DNA of 64,000 bases from VAZQ01 sp963758945 (GCA_963758945.1 CAVWXY010000020.1:124001-188000), one strand, 5' to 3'. Counted from the first letter of the stretch, positions 17,073 through 28,245 are shown. A program made the numbers and translations. The notes: generated by a model from the letters alone, not told the origin.

Positions 17073-17921
17073 TCAGTTCCGTTCAGCGAACTCGATCTGC
17101 TCCGGGCGTGCGGCTTCGATCCGCGGTCCGTTGCGCTCCTCGATCCATCCGCGCACCCGGACACGGCGGTTCTCAAGCTTTTTCGGCGCTATGCCGGCGG
17201 TAACGAAGGTGCGCTCACGGCGTTTCAGGATGGTGACCGTGAGAGCCTGCGACCATCGTCGCCCGAAATTTACGTAGATCGTGCCTCCGCTCTCGCGGAC
17301 CGACGATACCCGGCCTTCGACCACCGCGAAATGACCCCGCTCGGCCGCAAGTTCGACCGTGCTCTCGGCGCCCAGAATGACATAATACGGTTCGCTCCAG
17401 AGGCCAAGCTTGGCTTGGCGCGCGGCCCGTTCTTGCGCCAGGAGTTCCGCGGCACATCCGGGATCGCCGACGCGGGTGGAAACCCGCCCGAATCCCCTCC
17501 CCAGCATCTCATGCACCACCGACCTCGGCGTGCCGTCCCGGGTGACATAGGCGAAGGCGAGCATCCGGTCGTAGCGATCGGCGGCCGCAGCGGTCTGACG
17601 AAGCTCGACGGCCTGACCGGCAAGGATCGATTCCAGCGCCGCCTGGGCCGAAATACCGGCCGCGGCCCGCCCGCCGTTTTCGCCCGGGCGGGGCGGCAAG
17701 GGGACCTCGATTGCGGCGAGGCGAATCTCGCGCCCGTCGTCGAGAATGAAACTGCGGCCATCGGTGACGGCGCGAACCTTTCCGGTGCCGGCGACCTCGA
17801 AGCCGCAGGCGGTCGGCGGCCGGCTTTCCGCGCGCGCGCCCCCCATCGGCAGGACGACCACGCCGGCCATGCAGCAAATCCCATACCAGCGTGCAAGAGC
17901 GACGTGCCAACACCCGCCCAT
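17073..17921 (-). CDS. Secreted thermonuclease (SNase)-fold protein
   Basis: The 282-residue product starts at the ATG at 17921 with a hydrophobic signal (WYGICCMAGVVVLPMGGARA). The staphylococcal-nuclease-like domain shows GRSFILDDGREIRLAAIEVP, then DRYDRMLAFAYV and ERAARQAKLGLWSEP, in the order expected for the family. The C-terminal part (about 90 residues, with GRVSSVRESGGTIYVNFGRRW) adds an OB-like region seen in Bradyrhizobium relatives. Arg and Asp residues are present at expected places, but I cannot confirm a full catalytic set. It is transcribed away from the RND adaptor gene, with about 140 bases of shared upstream DNA, and is followed by the M48 protease. Confidence 0.82.
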   Translation of the reverse strand: MGGCWHVALARWYGICCMAGVVVLPMGGARAESRPPTACGFEVAGTGKVRAVTDGRSFILDDGREIRLAAIEVPLPPRPGENGGRAAAGISAQAALESILAGQAVELRQTAAAADRYDRMLAFAYVTRDGTPRSVVHEMLGRGFGRVSTRVGDPGCAAELLAQERAARQAKLGLWSEPYYVILGAESTVELAAERGHFAVVEGRVSSVRESGGTIYVNFGRRWSQALTVTILKRRERTFVTAGIAPKKLENRRVRVRGWIEERNGPRIEAARPEQIEFAERN

Positions 17922-18059
17922 GCCATAACGAAACGGTCGGAATGGGGCGGCACTTTGGCGATCTGGGCTCCCCGCCGTGCTTTCGCGCCGCGCGTCGCTC
18001 TGATATGGAAGGCCCCAAGGGCTAGACGGGCCACCCAATCCGGAGCCGGGCGGGACGCG

Positions 18060-19289
18060 GTGAGGGCTAGTTGTTTCACGTGCGCGCCCCCGGCGCCCCG
18101 CGCGGCGGGTCGCGTGCCGGCTTGTACCGGCACGGCGTTGCTTTTTGCGGCGCTGGAAATCGGTGTTCTCGCGTCCGGTGGTGGCGCGGCTCGTGGCGCG
18201 CCGAAGGATGGCGACACGGTGCGCGTGACCGGCGATCAGATGCATCAGCTCGACATCCGCAAGGTCGAGCTGCATCCATTCCGGGTGCAAAAATTCGCGG
18301 TCGGTCAGATCGCCTACAACGAGGACACCAGCACCGCCGTGCTGGCGCCGTTCTCGGGCCGGGTCACCCGGCTGATCGCCAAGGTCGGCGACGATGTGAA
18401 GCGCGGCCAGCCGCTGTTCGAGATCGACAGCCCTGAAGTCGTACAGCCGCAGAACGACTTCGTGGCGGCGGTCGCCGCCCTGAACAAGGCGCGCTCGCAG
18501 CTCGACCTCGCGCGCATCGCCGAGAAGAGGCTCAAGGATCTCTACGAGGGCAAGGCGGCGCCGCTCAAGGACTGGCAGCAGGCGCAGGGCCAGCTTGTCG
18601 CCGCGGAGAACGACATTCGCTCCGCCCAGATCGCGCTCGAAGCCACCAGCGCGCGGCTGCGTATCGTCGGCTTCACCGACGAGGAGGTCGCGACCCTGAG
18701 GGAAAAGGGCACCGTCAGGCGCTCGACACCGATTCCCACGCCGATCGACGGCACGGTCATCGCCCGCAAGGTCGGGCCGGGGCAATACGTGCGCAGTGAC
18801 TCGGGCGAAGCGCTCTACACCATTGCCGACCTTTCCACCATGTGGGTCAAGGCACAAGTGCCCGAAAACGACATCCCTTTCGTGCGTGTCGGTCAGGAGG
18901 TGGAGGTCAAGGTCAGCGCGCTCCCAGGCCGCGTGTTTGAGGCGCGCATCACGGCGATCAGCTCCGCAACCGACCTCACGACGCGCCGCATCGTCGTGCG
19001 CTCGGAGGTGCCGAACCGCGACGGCGCGCTGAAAGCGGAAATGTTCGCGCGCTTCAAGATCGTCACCGGGGCCGAAGAGCCTTCGCCCTCGGTGCCGGTG
19101 GAGGCCGTGATTCGGGAGGGCGACGTCGCGGTCGTGTGGGTCGAGGACGAGCCGATGCTGTTCCGCCGTTGCAAAGTAAAGCTTGGAATCGAGCAGGAAG
19201 GCCGGCTGCAGATCCGCGATGGCCTCAAGGCCGGCGATCTCGTCGTCGTGCGCGGCGCGATCTTCGTGGACAACGAATGGCGGCAATGA
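18060..19289 (+). CDS. RND efflux periplasmic adaptor (HlyD/CzcB type)
   Basis: The 409-residue membrane-fusion protein bridges an RND pump to an outer-membrane channel. The GTG at 18060 gives a signal-like start and is the best fit in a region where the frame is open far upstream. Domain order: beta-barrel entry (VGQIAYNEDTSTAVLAPFSGRV), lipoyl half (GDDVKRGQPLFEIDSPEVV), an alpha-hairpin at about residues 150-200 and the second lipoyl half (TPIDGTVIARKVGPGQYV). The barrel (WVKAQVPENDIPFVRVGQEV) and membrane-proximal domain follow. The pump gene starts 12 bases after the stop. No His-rich metal-binding tail is visible, so the substrate is open. Confidence 0.88.
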   Translation: MRASCFTCAPPAPRAAGRVPACTGTALLFAALEIGVLASGGGAARGAPKDGDTVRVTGDQMHQLDIRKVELHPFRVQKFAVGQIAYNEDTSTAVLAPFSGRVTRLIAKVGDDVKRGQPLFEIDSPEVVQPQNDFVAAVAALNKARSQLDLARIAEKRLKDLYEGKAAPLKDWQQAQGQLVAAENDIRSAQIALEATSARLRIVGFTDEEVATLREKGTVRRSTPIPTPIDGTVIARKVGPGQYVRSDSGEALYTIADLSTMWVKAQVPENDIPFVRVGQEVEVKVSALPGRVFEARITAISSATDLTTRRIVVRSEVPNRDGALKAEMFARFKIVTGAEEPSPSVPVEAVIREGDVAVVWVEDEPMLFRRCKVKLGIEQEGRLQIRDGLKAGDLVVVRGAIFVDNEWRQ

Positions 19290-19301
19290 TGCCGGGCGTC
19301 C

Positions 19302-22300
19302 ATGCTGCGTAACCTAGTCGCGTTCTGCCTGTCGCGCCGCCCACTCGTGCTGATCAGCTTCGCGGCATTCCTGGCGCTCGGCTACGCCGCGTTCACTACG
19401 CTGAACATCGAGGCCTATCCCGATCCTGCGCCGCCGATCATCGAAATCATCGCCCAGTATCCGGGCCAGTCGCCGGAAGAGATGGAGCGCTACGTCACGA
19501 TCCCGATCGAGATCGCCGTCGCCAGCACGCCCGGGCTGAAATATCTGCGCTCCAACACCGTCTATGCGCTCAGCTTCATCCGACTGCAGTTCGAATACGG
19601 CCGCGACTACTACTTCGTCCGCCAGCAGACGATCAATCGGCTCAATGACGCGACGCTTCCCGCCGGCGTGCAACCGGTCATCTCGCCCGCCGGCGGCATC
19701 AGCGAAATCTTTCGCTACCAGCTCAAGGGACCACCCGGCATGGACGTCATGCAGCTCAAGACGCTGCAGGACTGGGTGGTGGAGCGCAGGCTGCGCATAG
19801 TGCCGGGTGTGGCCGACGTTCTGGTGCTCGGCGGCAAGACCAAGCAGTTTCAGGCCGAGATCGACCTCAATCGCTTGATCGCGCACGGCTTGACCCTGCC
19901 GCAGGTCATCAGCGCGATTTCGGCCGGCAATTCCAACGTGGGCGGCCGTACCATCGCCGTGGGCGAGCAGCAGGTGACCGTGCGCGGCATCGGCGTCGTC
20001 AGCACACTGCAGGATATCGGCAATATCGTGCTCACCCAGCAGGGCGGCGTTCCGGTGCTGCTCTCCGACGTGGCCAAGGTGAAGGTCGGCTTCACGCCGC
20101 GGCTCGGCATCGCCGGGCGCGACGATGTCACCGACGTCGTCACCGGCATCGTCCTGATGCAGAAGTTCGAACGCACCTCGGAGATGGTGGCGCGCGTGCG
20201 CGCGGCGATCGATCGCCTCAACACCGACGGCTCGCTCCCGGCGGGCGTGAAGATCGAGCCGTATTACGACCGCGGCGACCTGGTGGCCATCACCGTCAGT
20301 ACGGTGTTGCACAATATGGCGTTCGGCATCGCGCTGATCTTTCTGATCCAGTGGGTGTTCCTGGGCAACCTGCGTTGCGCTCTGATCGTCTCCGCGACCA
20401 TCCCCGTGGCGTTGTTCCTGGCCGTGATCATCACCGTGTTGCGCGGGGAATCCGCCAATCTGCTGTCGGTGGGAGCGATCGATCTCGGCATCATCGTCGA
20501 TGCCACCGTCATCATGGTGGAGAATATTTTCCGCCATCTCGCCCACGACGTTCCAGCCGAGACGGCGAACCCCGACGAGCGTCTGAACGACAAGCTGCGC
20601 AGGATTCTCAACGCCGCGGTCGAGGTCGACAAGCCGATTTTCTTCTCCGTCGTCATCACCATCGCCGCCTTTCTGCCGCTGTTCACCATGCAGGGGGTGG
20701 AAGGCCAGATCTTCGGCCCGATGTCGCGTACCTATGCTTATGCTCTGATCGGTGCGGTCATCGCCACCTTCACCGTGACACCGGTCATGGCTTCGATCCT
20801 ACTGCCGGAGCGGGTGCAGGAGGTCGAGACGGTTCTCGTGCGGCTGATCCGCAGCGTCTACACGTTCGTTCTGCCGCTTGCCGTGCGCCACTACCGCGTC
20901 GCCGCGACGGTCGCGCTCGCATTCCTCGCGGTCTGCAGCTTGCTCGGCCTGCGCCTGGGCACCGAGTTCCTGCCCAAGCTGGAAGAGGGCAATCTCTGGA
21001 TCCGTGCGCTGCTGCCGCCCACCATTACGCTCGAAGCTGGAATGGACTCCGTTGCGCGCATGCGCAACGTGATCAAGCGCTATCCGCCGGTGCGCACCGT
21101 GGTCTCCGAGCAGGGGCGCGGCGAGGACGGCACCGATCCGGACGGATCGTTCGTGGCGGAATTCTTCGTGCCGCTCAAACCCTTCGAGAAATGGCCGAAG
21201 GGCATGACCAAGCCGGAACTGGTCAAGCAGATGAGCGAGCAGCTGCGGCGCGAATTCGTCGGGGTCGACTTCAATTTCTCGCAGTACATCCAGGACAATA
21301 TCGAGGAAGCCGTGTCGGGGGTGAAGGGCGAGAACTCGGTCAAGATTTTCGGCCGCGATCTCGGTGAGCTGGAACGCCTGTCCAAGTCGCTGAAGAGCGA
21401 GATCGCAACGGTGCCGGGGGTGACCAATCCGGGCGGGTTCAATCTGCTCGGCCAGCCCAATCTCATCGTCAAGATCGATCGCGAGAAGGCCGCGCGCTAC
21501 GGCTTCTCAGTTGCCGATATCAACGCAGTGGTGCAGGCGGCGATCGGCGGCCAGGAGGTCACGCGGGTCTACGAAGGCGAGATGAATTTCGCGCTGGCCG
21601 TGCGTTTCGCTCCGGAATACCGCGCCAACATCGACGCCATCCGCGCCATTCCAGTCGCGCTGCCGAACAACGACCCCAAAGCGCCGACCGCCTATATCGC
21701 CTTGGGCGAGCTTGGGGAGGTGAGGCTCGAGACCGGCGCCGCCTACATCTATCGCGAGAACAGCCAGCGCTTCGTCCCCCTCAAGTACAGCGTGCGCGGC
21801 CGCGACCTCGGCTCGACCGTGGCCGAGGCGCAGAAGGTCACCGCCGAGAGGCTGCCGCTGCCGCCCGGCTACCGCATGGAGTGGACCGGCGAATTCGGCG
21901 CGATGGTAGAAGCCCAGAAACGGCTCGCCGTGATCGTGCCGCTCAGCCTGGTCCTGATCATGATGCTGCTCTACAGCCTGTTCAATTCCGTCAGGGACAG
22001 CCTGCTTGCCCTCGCCGGCATTCCTTTCGCGGTGGCCGGCGGCGTCCTGGGGCTTTACGTCGCCGGACTGAATTTCAGTATCTCGGCGGCGATCGGCTTC
22101 ATCTCCCTGTTCGGCGTCTCCTCGATGGACGGGATCCTGCTCGTGTCCTACATCCGCAAGAACTTGCGGGAGGGCCTGCCCAACGACGAGGCGATCATCC
22201 TCGCCGGTGAAACCCGCATGCGGCAGATTTTCATGACCGGCTTGTCGGCATGCATCGGCCTGGTGCCGGCCGCGATCTCGACCGGCATCGGCGCCCAGGT

Positions 22301-22466
22301 TCAGCAGCCGCTCGCCTGCGTCGTGGTGGGCGGCATGTTGCTGTCGCCGATCTGTAGTCTGCTGGTGATCCCGACGTTCGCCCGCATGGTGATGCCGGCG
22401 AGCGGAGGGACGACAGGCGAAGCCGCCGGGACGAGGGCCGCGATGGCGCAGCTGGCAGAGTCCTGA
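19302..22466 (+). CDS. CzcA/CusA-family RND efflux pump
   Basis: The 1054-residue inner-membrane transporter has the 12-helix RND plan with two large periplasmic loops. The proton-relay residues of the heavy-metal branch are all present in the fourth helix: Asp394, Asp400 and Glu407 in DLGIIVDATVIMVENIF. Other family marks are EAYPDPAPPIIEIIAQYPGQ near the N terminus and SIDGILLVSYIR-like SMDGILLVSYIRKNL near the C terminus. It forms an operon with the adaptor, but no outer-membrane channel gene follows, so it must borrow one. I cannot tell metal from organic substrates. Confidence 0.92.
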   Translation: MLRNLVAFCLSRRPLVLISFAAFLALGYAAFTTLNIEAYPDPAPPIIEIIAQYPGQSPEEMERYVTIPIEIAVASTPGLKYLRSNTVYALSFIRLQFEYGRDYYFVRQQTINRLNDATLPAGVQPVISPAGGISEIFRYQLKGPPGMDVMQLKTLQDWVVERRLRIVPGVADVLVLGGKTKQFQAEIDLNRLIAHGLTLPQVISAISAGNSNVGGRTIAVGEQQVTVRGIGVVSTLQDIGNIVLTQQGGVPVLLSDVAKVKVGFTPRLGIAGRDDVTDVVTGIVLMQKFERTSEMVARVRAAIDRLNTDGSLPAGVKIEPYYDRGDLVAITVSTVLHNMAFGIALIFLIQWVFLGNLRCALIVSATIPVALFLAVIITVLRGESANLLSVGAIDLGIIVDATVIMVENIFRHLAHDVPAETANPDERLNDKLRRILNAAVEVDKPIFFSVVITIAAFLPLFTMQGVEGQIFGPMSRTYAYALIGAVIATFTVTPVMASILLPERVQEVETVLVRLIRSVYTFVLPLAVRHYRVAATVALAFLAVCSLLGLRLGTEFLPKLEEGNLWIRALLPPTITLEAGMDSVARMRNVIKRYPPVRTVVSEQGRGEDGTDPDGSFVAEFFVPLKPFEKWPKGMTKPELVKQMSEQLRREFVGVDFNFSQYIQDNIEEAVSGVKGENSVKIFGRDLGELERLSKSLKSEIATVPGVTNPGGFNLLGQPNLIVKIDREKAARYGFSVADINAVVQAAIGGQEVTRVYEGEMNFALAVRFAPEYRANIDAIRAIPVALPNNDPKAPTAYIALGELGEVRLETGAAYIYRENSQRFVPLKYSVRGRDLGSTVAEAQKVTAERLPLPPGYRMEWTGEFGAMVEAQKRLAVIVPLSLVLIMMLLYSLFNSVRDSLLALAGIPFAVAGGVLGLYVAGLNFSISAAIGFISLFGVSSMDGILLVSYIRKNLREGLPNDEAIILAGETRMRQIFMTGLSACIGLVPAAISTGIGAQVQQPLACVVVGGMLLSPICSLLVIPTFARMVMPASGGTTGEAAGTRAAMAQLAES

Positions 22467-22701
22467 CGGTCTGGCTCGATTTGCCGCGGCATCGATCGCA
22501 GCCCGAATGGGGCGAAGCGCGGTGCCTGGCCGCATGTCGAGGAGCGAGCGGGAGCGGCAGCGGCTCGTGCTGATCGCGCCCGGCCGCCGCCGGATCGCGG
22601 CCGTGGAAGCATCGCGCCCGTCCGATCGCCCCGAAAGCCCGGGAGCGACGAGGGCGCGAGCTGCGCACAGGCCAGGCGCTAGATGAGGACGGTAACGTCC
22701 A

Positions 22702-23568
<867 letters not shown>

Positions 23569-23612
23569 GTTTCGGTCCTTCAATGCGGGACGCGTCGTCT
23601 CGATCGGGGCTT

Positions 23613-26219
23613 TTACCGCCGCCCGCTGGCGGGGACGTTCGGCCGCAGCGACCGATTGAGGAGCTGGAGGCTGCGCGCCCACCGCGCGCTGGTTCCCGCG
23701 AAGAGTTTCTCCGCTGCCAGTCGGACGCTGCCGAGGACGAGCAGCCAAGCCAGGTCGTACAGCCAAATCCAGCCGATCAGCGTCCAGGGTATGGCCGGAA
23801 CGAACCAGCCGAGCCCGCACATCAGCACGGCCAGGATCTGGGTCAGCGCAATGGCGATCACCAGCGGTCGCGCTGGATGCGGCGGCAGGAAGAACCACTT
23901 GTCGGTGCGAGTGACGAACAGGAGGAGGTGTACGCCGGCGACCAATTGCAGGAACATCACGGACTGCAGCTGCGACTGGTCGAACAGCCCGAAATAGCGC
24001 TGCTCGGAGGGATCCGAGAGAACCTCCATGCCGACCAGCAGCAGGCCGAAGGATTGCGCCACCGAAAACAGGCCGAGCGTTGCCGCTACCCAGAGTAGAT
24101 GCGGCATGCGCCAGCGGATCGGACGCTGGGCAACCGGCGTGTTGTCGTAGGCGATGGTCATGATCGGCACGTCGTCGAGCAGCGACATGATCACGATCAT
24201 GATCGCGGTGAGCGGCTGAAAACCGAGAAAGATGATCGAGAGGACGACGAGCGCCATGATGTCCATGGTGAGCGCCACCCGATAGATGGTGTAGCTGGTG
24301 ATTCGACCGAAAATCCGCCGCGCCTCGTCGATGGCGTTGTTGATCACCGAGAGCCCGGGCGCCGTGAGGATGAGCGCCGCCGCGCTGCGCGCCGCGTCCG
24401 TGGCGCCGGAAACCGCCGTACCGCAATCCGCCTGCTTCAAGGCCGGGGCATCGTTCACGCCGTCCCCGGTCATCGCCACGATATGCCCGCGCTGCTGCAG
24501 CGCCTTGACGATCGCGTATTTGTGCTCGGGAAACACCCGCGCGAACCCGTCGGCGGCCTCGATGGCGTCGGCGATCTGCGGCGGGACGTTGTTCGGGTCC
24601 ATGTGCGGAGGGAAGGCCTCGGCCGCGGGAATGATGTTGGTGCCGAGCCCGAGCTGGCGGGCGATCTCGCGCGCGATCGCGGTGTCGTCGCCGGTCACCA
24701 GCTTGATGCGCACGCCCTTGCTTTCGGCGCTTTCGATGGTGGCGCGGGAGTCGTCGCGGGGCGGATCGAACATCGGCAGGACGCCGAGCAGCGCCCAGGT
24801 CGTGCCGGCATCCTCGGAGCGGGCGACGGCAAGGGCGCGGTAGCCCCGGCCGGCAAGGTCGGCGACGCTCGTTTCGACCTTGCCGGCGACCTCCGGCGAG
24901 GGCCGCGCCAGAGCGACGATGGCCTGCGGGGCGCCCTTCGCGATCGTGAAAGCCGCTCCCTGCGGACCCACCACCGTCGCCTGCGTCCGCTTCGACACCG
25001 GATCGAATGGAACGAAATTGGTGCAGCGGTAGCGGTTGAGCGCGGCGGCGTCCTTGAACGCGGCGATCACCGCGTCGTCGATGGCGTCGCCATCGCCGGG
25101 CTTGGAGGCAAGGGCGCCGGCGAGGACGACCTCCTGCGCCTGCTTAGCGGCAATCAGGATCGGCTCTCCCAAGGTAAGCTGGTTCTTGGTCAGCGTGCCG
25201 GTCTTGTCCGAACACAGTATATCGACGCCGGCCATCTCCTCGATTGCAGCCAACCGCGAGACGATCGCCTTCTCCTTGGACAGGGCGAGCGCGCCGAGCG
25301 CCATGGTGATCGAGAATACCGCTGGCATCGCCACCGGGATGGAGGCCACCAGCAGGATCAACACGAATTGCAAGATGTCGAGGGCATCCGAAAGGCCCCA
25401 ATCATCGGCGACGACGATGTCCCGATAGACGCGCACCGCCACCATGATCAGCGCCAGCGCCACAGCGACCGCGATGAGGAAGTTTCCGATTTGCAGCATC
25501 GCCTTCTGGGTATGGCTCATCGCGCCGGCACCGGCGACGAGCTTGGCGGTGCGTCCGAAAAAGGTGCTCGCGCCGGTGGCGATGACCACGCCGCGCATCT
25601 GGCCTTGCTTGACGATGCTGCCGGAATAGGCCTCTTCGCCCACCTTCTTGGCGACGGGTAGCGATTCGCCGGTCAGAGCGGCTTGGTCGATCTGGACGTA
25701 GCCCGCGCCGACGAGACGAAGGTCGGCGGGAACGACGGCGCCGAGGCGGATGTCGACGATGTCTCCCGGCACCAGGGTGGTAGCATCGACCGCGCGCACG
25801 GTTCCCTCGCGCAGTGCTGTCGCCTCGAGCGCGAGGCCCTTCTTGAGCGCGGCGAGCGCGTTCGAGGCCTTCATGTCCTGCCAGAATTCGAGCCCGGCGT
25901 TGAACAGCAGCAGGCCGGCGATGATGACGAAATCGTCCCAGCGGCCGAGCACGGCCGACACGATCGCGGCGGCTTCGATCATGTAGGCGATTGGGCCGGT
26001 GAAATAATGCAGGAGCTTCTCGGTTACCCCGACCTCGTGTTCCGGCAGCGCATTCGGTCCGTATTGGGCCAGTCGTTTGCGGACGCTGTCTTCGCTCAGG
26101 CCCTTCTCCGGCGTCACTTCGAGGCGCGCGAGCACCTCGTCGAGCGGCATGGTCTCGAGATCGCTGCCTTCGGCGGCCCGCGGCGGAGGGGTCGCATCTC
26201 GTCCCGCAGCATGGCTCAT
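23613..26219 (-). CDS. P3A-type plasma-membrane proton-translocating ATPase
   Basis: The 868-residue P-type ATPase shows LSEDSVRKRLAQYGPNALPE at the N terminus, TGES at residues 183-186 and the phosphorylated Asp338 in DKTGTLTKN. The GDGVNDAPALKQADCGTAV hinge is intact. The M4 segment ASIPVAMPAVFSITMALGA and the M5/M6 region with Asp residues (ITSYTIYRVALTMD, then MIVIMSLLDDVPIMTIAYDN) are those of H+-exporting P3A pumps of plants, fungi and some bacteria. No N-terminal metal-binding motif is seen. Product and phosphatase genes diverge from a 238-base shared upstream region. PPK2 follows downstream. Confidence 0.93.
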   Translation of the reverse strand: MSHAAGRDATPPPRAAEGSDLETMPLDEVLARLEVTPEKGLSEDSVRKRLAQYGPNALPEHEVGVTEKLLHYFTGPIAYMIEAAAIVSAVLGRWDDFVIIAGLLLFNAGLEFWQDMKASNALAALKKGLALEATALREGTVRAVDATTLVPGDIVDIRLGAVVPADLRLVGAGYVQIDQAALTGESLPVAKKVGEEAYSGSIVKQGQMRGVVIATGASTFFGRTAKLVAGAGAMSHTQKAMLQIGNFLIAVAVALALIMVAVRVYRDIVVADDWGLSDALDILQFVLILLVASIPVAMPAVFSITMALGALALSKEKAIVSRLAAIEEMAGVDILCSDKTGTLTKNQLTLGEPILIAAKQAQEVVLAGALASKPGDGDAIDDAVIAAFKDAAALNRYRCTNFVPFDPVSKRTQATVVGPQGAAFTIAKGAPQAIVALARPSPEVAGKVETSVADLAGRGYRALAVARSEDAGTTWALLGVLPMFDPPRDDSRATIESAESKGVRIKLVTGDDTAIAREIARQLGLGTNIIPAAEAFPPHMDPNNVPPQIADAIEAADGFARVFPEHKYAIVKALQQRGHIVAMTGDGVNDAPALKQADCGTAVSGATDAARSAAALILTAPGLSVINNAIDEARRIFGRITSYTIYRVALTMDIMALVVLSIIFLGFQPLTAIMIVIMSLLDDVPIMTIAYDNTPVAQRPIRWRMPHLLWVAATLGLFSVAQSFGLLLVGMEVLSDPSEQRYFGLFDQSQLQSVMFLQLVAGVHLLLFVTRTDKWFFLPPHPARPLVIAIALTQILAVLMCGLGWFVPAIPWTLIGWIWLYDLAWLLVLGSVRLAAEKLFAGTSARWARSLQLLNRSLRPNVPASGRR

Positions 26220-26457
26220 CGTTCGCCTTCCGCACCGTAAAGGGGCGCTCCGCGAGCGCTAGCATGCCCCAAGCTGGGGCGCCCTCCCAGCCCCGTCGGG
26301 TCTGACGGCCACCGCCTGCGACGCCCGCTTGACAACCATCAAGGCAGACCCGTCACTGCCGCACGACCCTCGCGGATGACGGCGACGCGCGCAGAGCGAC
26401 ACGGGAAACGAACGCGAGCTTGAACCAGAGGCGCCGTTCCGGAGCGGGCAATCTCGA

Positions 26458-27123
26458 ATGATCACTTACGCAATCGGCGACATCCATGGCTACTCGCCCG
26501 CTCTGGGTGCGCTCCTGGATCGGATCGAAAGTCATCGCGGCGGGCGCGATCGCCGTCTCGTTTTCGTCGGCGATTATATCGATCGCGGGCCGAACAGCGC
26601 CGGCGTGATCGATCTCGCGCGGGACCTGCAGCGCCGTGAGCCGGAGACCGTGATCTGCCTGATGGGCAATCACGAAGAGCTGCTGTTTAAGTCGCATGAA
26701 GATCCGCTTCTCGTCAGCGCCTGGCTGGAATCCGGCGGCAACGCGACGCTCGCATCCTATGGCGTGGAAGACCCGGAAAACCTTCCCGACGACATCCTGC
26801 TCTGGGCTTCCTCCCTTGCGACCGTCCACGAGGATGCACGCCGCTACTATGTTCATGCCGGGTTTCGACCCGGCGTGCCCGCGCCGGATCCGGACATCGA
26901 GACACGCCTGTGGATCCGCGAACCGTTCCTGTCGGCGGACCACGATTTCGGCAAGCATGTCGTGCACGGCCATACCCCGCGCATGGACGGCAAGCCCGAC
27001 GTGCGTCATCATCGCACCAATATCGACACCGCAGCTGGGTGGGGCCGCGCCCTGACTGCCGGCGTATTCACCGACGAACACGACAAGGCCGTGGAATTCC
27101 TGAGCGTCGATGCGACCGCCTGA
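26458..27123 (+). CDS. Serine/threonine-type metallophosphatase (PPP family)
   Basis: The 221-residue protein has the three metal-binding motifs of the calcineurin-like PPP family: GDIHG (residues 7-11), GDYIDRG (38-44) and GNHE (70-73). A later HGHTP motif is at about residue 175. It resembles bacterial PrpA/bis(5'-nucleosyl)-tetraphosphatase-like enzymes that act on phosphoproteins or nucleotides. The gene diverges from the proton ATPase and is followed 66 bases later by a DedA gene. The substrate is unknown. Confidence 0.9.
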   Translation: MITYAIGDIHGYSPALGALLDRIESHRGGRDRRLVFVGDYIDRGPNSAGVIDLARDLQRREPETVICLMGNHEELLFKSHEDPLLVSAWLESGGNATLASYGVEDPENLPDDILLWASSLATVHEDARRYYVHAGFRPGVPAPDPDIETRLWIREPFLSADHDFGKHVVHGHTPRMDGKPDVRHHRTNIDTAAGWGRALTAGVFTDEHDKAVEFLSVDATA

Positions 27124-27189
27124 TGTGCCGAGCGGGGATTGGCTTCGGCGCCGGGATTTCCGGCAACGCGCGCCGCGAGTTGAGACGAA

Positions 27190-27843
27190 TTGACCCAACA
27201 TCTCGCTTCGCTGATCTCCGCTTACGGCAGCTGGCTGGTCGCCGCCATGATCGCCCTGGAATGCATGGGGCTTCCGCTGCCGGGGGAAACCGTCCTCGTT
27301 GCGGCGGCGATCTATGCGGGCTCGACGCACGAGCTCAGCATCTGGTCGGTCTTCGTCGCCGCCGTCATCGGCGGGATTGTCGGCAATTCGGTCGCATTCT
27401 GGATCGGGCGTGTGTTCGGGTACCGCTTGTTGCTGCGCTATGGGAGCTATCTCGGCCTGAGCAACTCGCGCATCAAGATCGGGCAATATCTCTTCCTGAG
27501 CTACGGCGGCAAAGTCGTCTTCGTTGCGCGTTTCGTGCCGCTGCTCCGTAGCATCGTCGGCTTCCTCGCCGGCGCGAATTGCATGCCATGGCGGGACTTC
27601 TCGATCGCCAACGTCGCGGGCGCCGTGACGTGGGCCGGGATCGACTGCTTCGGCGCCTACTACGTCGGCGATGAAATAACGCGGTTGGCCGCGCCGGTCG
27701 GATTTGCCTTGGGGATCCTCGTTCTCGGCGTGATCGTTGCGCTGGCGGTTGTCCTTGCCCGGCATGAACGACGGCTGGAGCTCGAGGCCGAGCGTGCTTT
27801 ACCCGGCCCATTGCGGCCGGTGCAGGCCCGACGGGGCAAATGA
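27190..27843 (+). CDS. DedA-family (SNARE-associated/VTT) membrane protein
   Basis: The 217-residue integral membrane protein has the DedA pattern: an ALECMGLPLPGETVLVAAAI re-entrant segment near the N terminus, GNSVAFWIGR, then RFVPLLRSIVGFLAGAN with its conserved Arg. Two or three C-terminal helices follow. DedA proteins are undecaprenyl-phosphate or phospholipid flippases. The start is TTG at 27190; no in-frame ATG precedes the first conserved helix. It probably shares a transcript with the phosphatase gene. Confidence 0.88.
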   Translation: MTQHLASLISAYGSWLVAAMIALECMGLPLPGETVLVAAAIYAGSTHELSIWSVFVAAVIGGIVGNSVAFWIGRVFGYRLLLRYGSYLGLSNSRIKIGQYLFLSYGGKVVFVARFVPLLRSIVGFLAGANCMPWRDFSIANVAGAVTWAGIDCFGAYYVGDEITRLAAPVGFALGILVLGVIVALAVVLARHERRLELEAERALPGPLRPVQARRGK

Positions 27844-28245
27844 CGGCGCGATCTGGCCGTCCCAATGGAACCAGATGCATAGCCGAGGGCCGCTTGGCGC
27901 ACCGCTTCTTTTGTGCACTCGGGGAATTTCTGCACTATGCTCGATACCGGGCGCAGTCGCGTAGGCGAGCATTCGAAATCCGGAATGGGGGCAGAGCCAC
28001 GGAATTCGCGGACTGGATGCGAGCGAGGCGTCCCCCTCTAGGTGGCCGCCTCGATACGCTGACGGTCGGCGTCATGGTCGTGGTGGCCGGCAGCGCCGAG
28101 TCGACTGTAAGCCGCCCAGAAGGGCACATGACGACATCCGCGGAAGCATGTTCGATTCATCGGAGGAGCAATACAAGACCAGGATCTGTCCGCCGCAAAT
28201 ACCTCGATTCCCAGATTCGCAACGCAGTGGCCAGGATTTCCACCG
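27844..28245. other. Intergenic stretch, no gene recognised
   Basis: About 400 bases between the DedA and YkoP-like genes. Overlapping open frames on both strands give Arg/Ser-rich products without domains. No clear terminator, tRNA or repeat is visible. Confidence 0.45.

Noticed and set aside
17025..18059. Plus-strand upstream extension of the RND adaptor frame
   Set aside because: It lies antisense to the nuclease-fold gene and would place the adaptor signal peptide 345 residues inside the protein.
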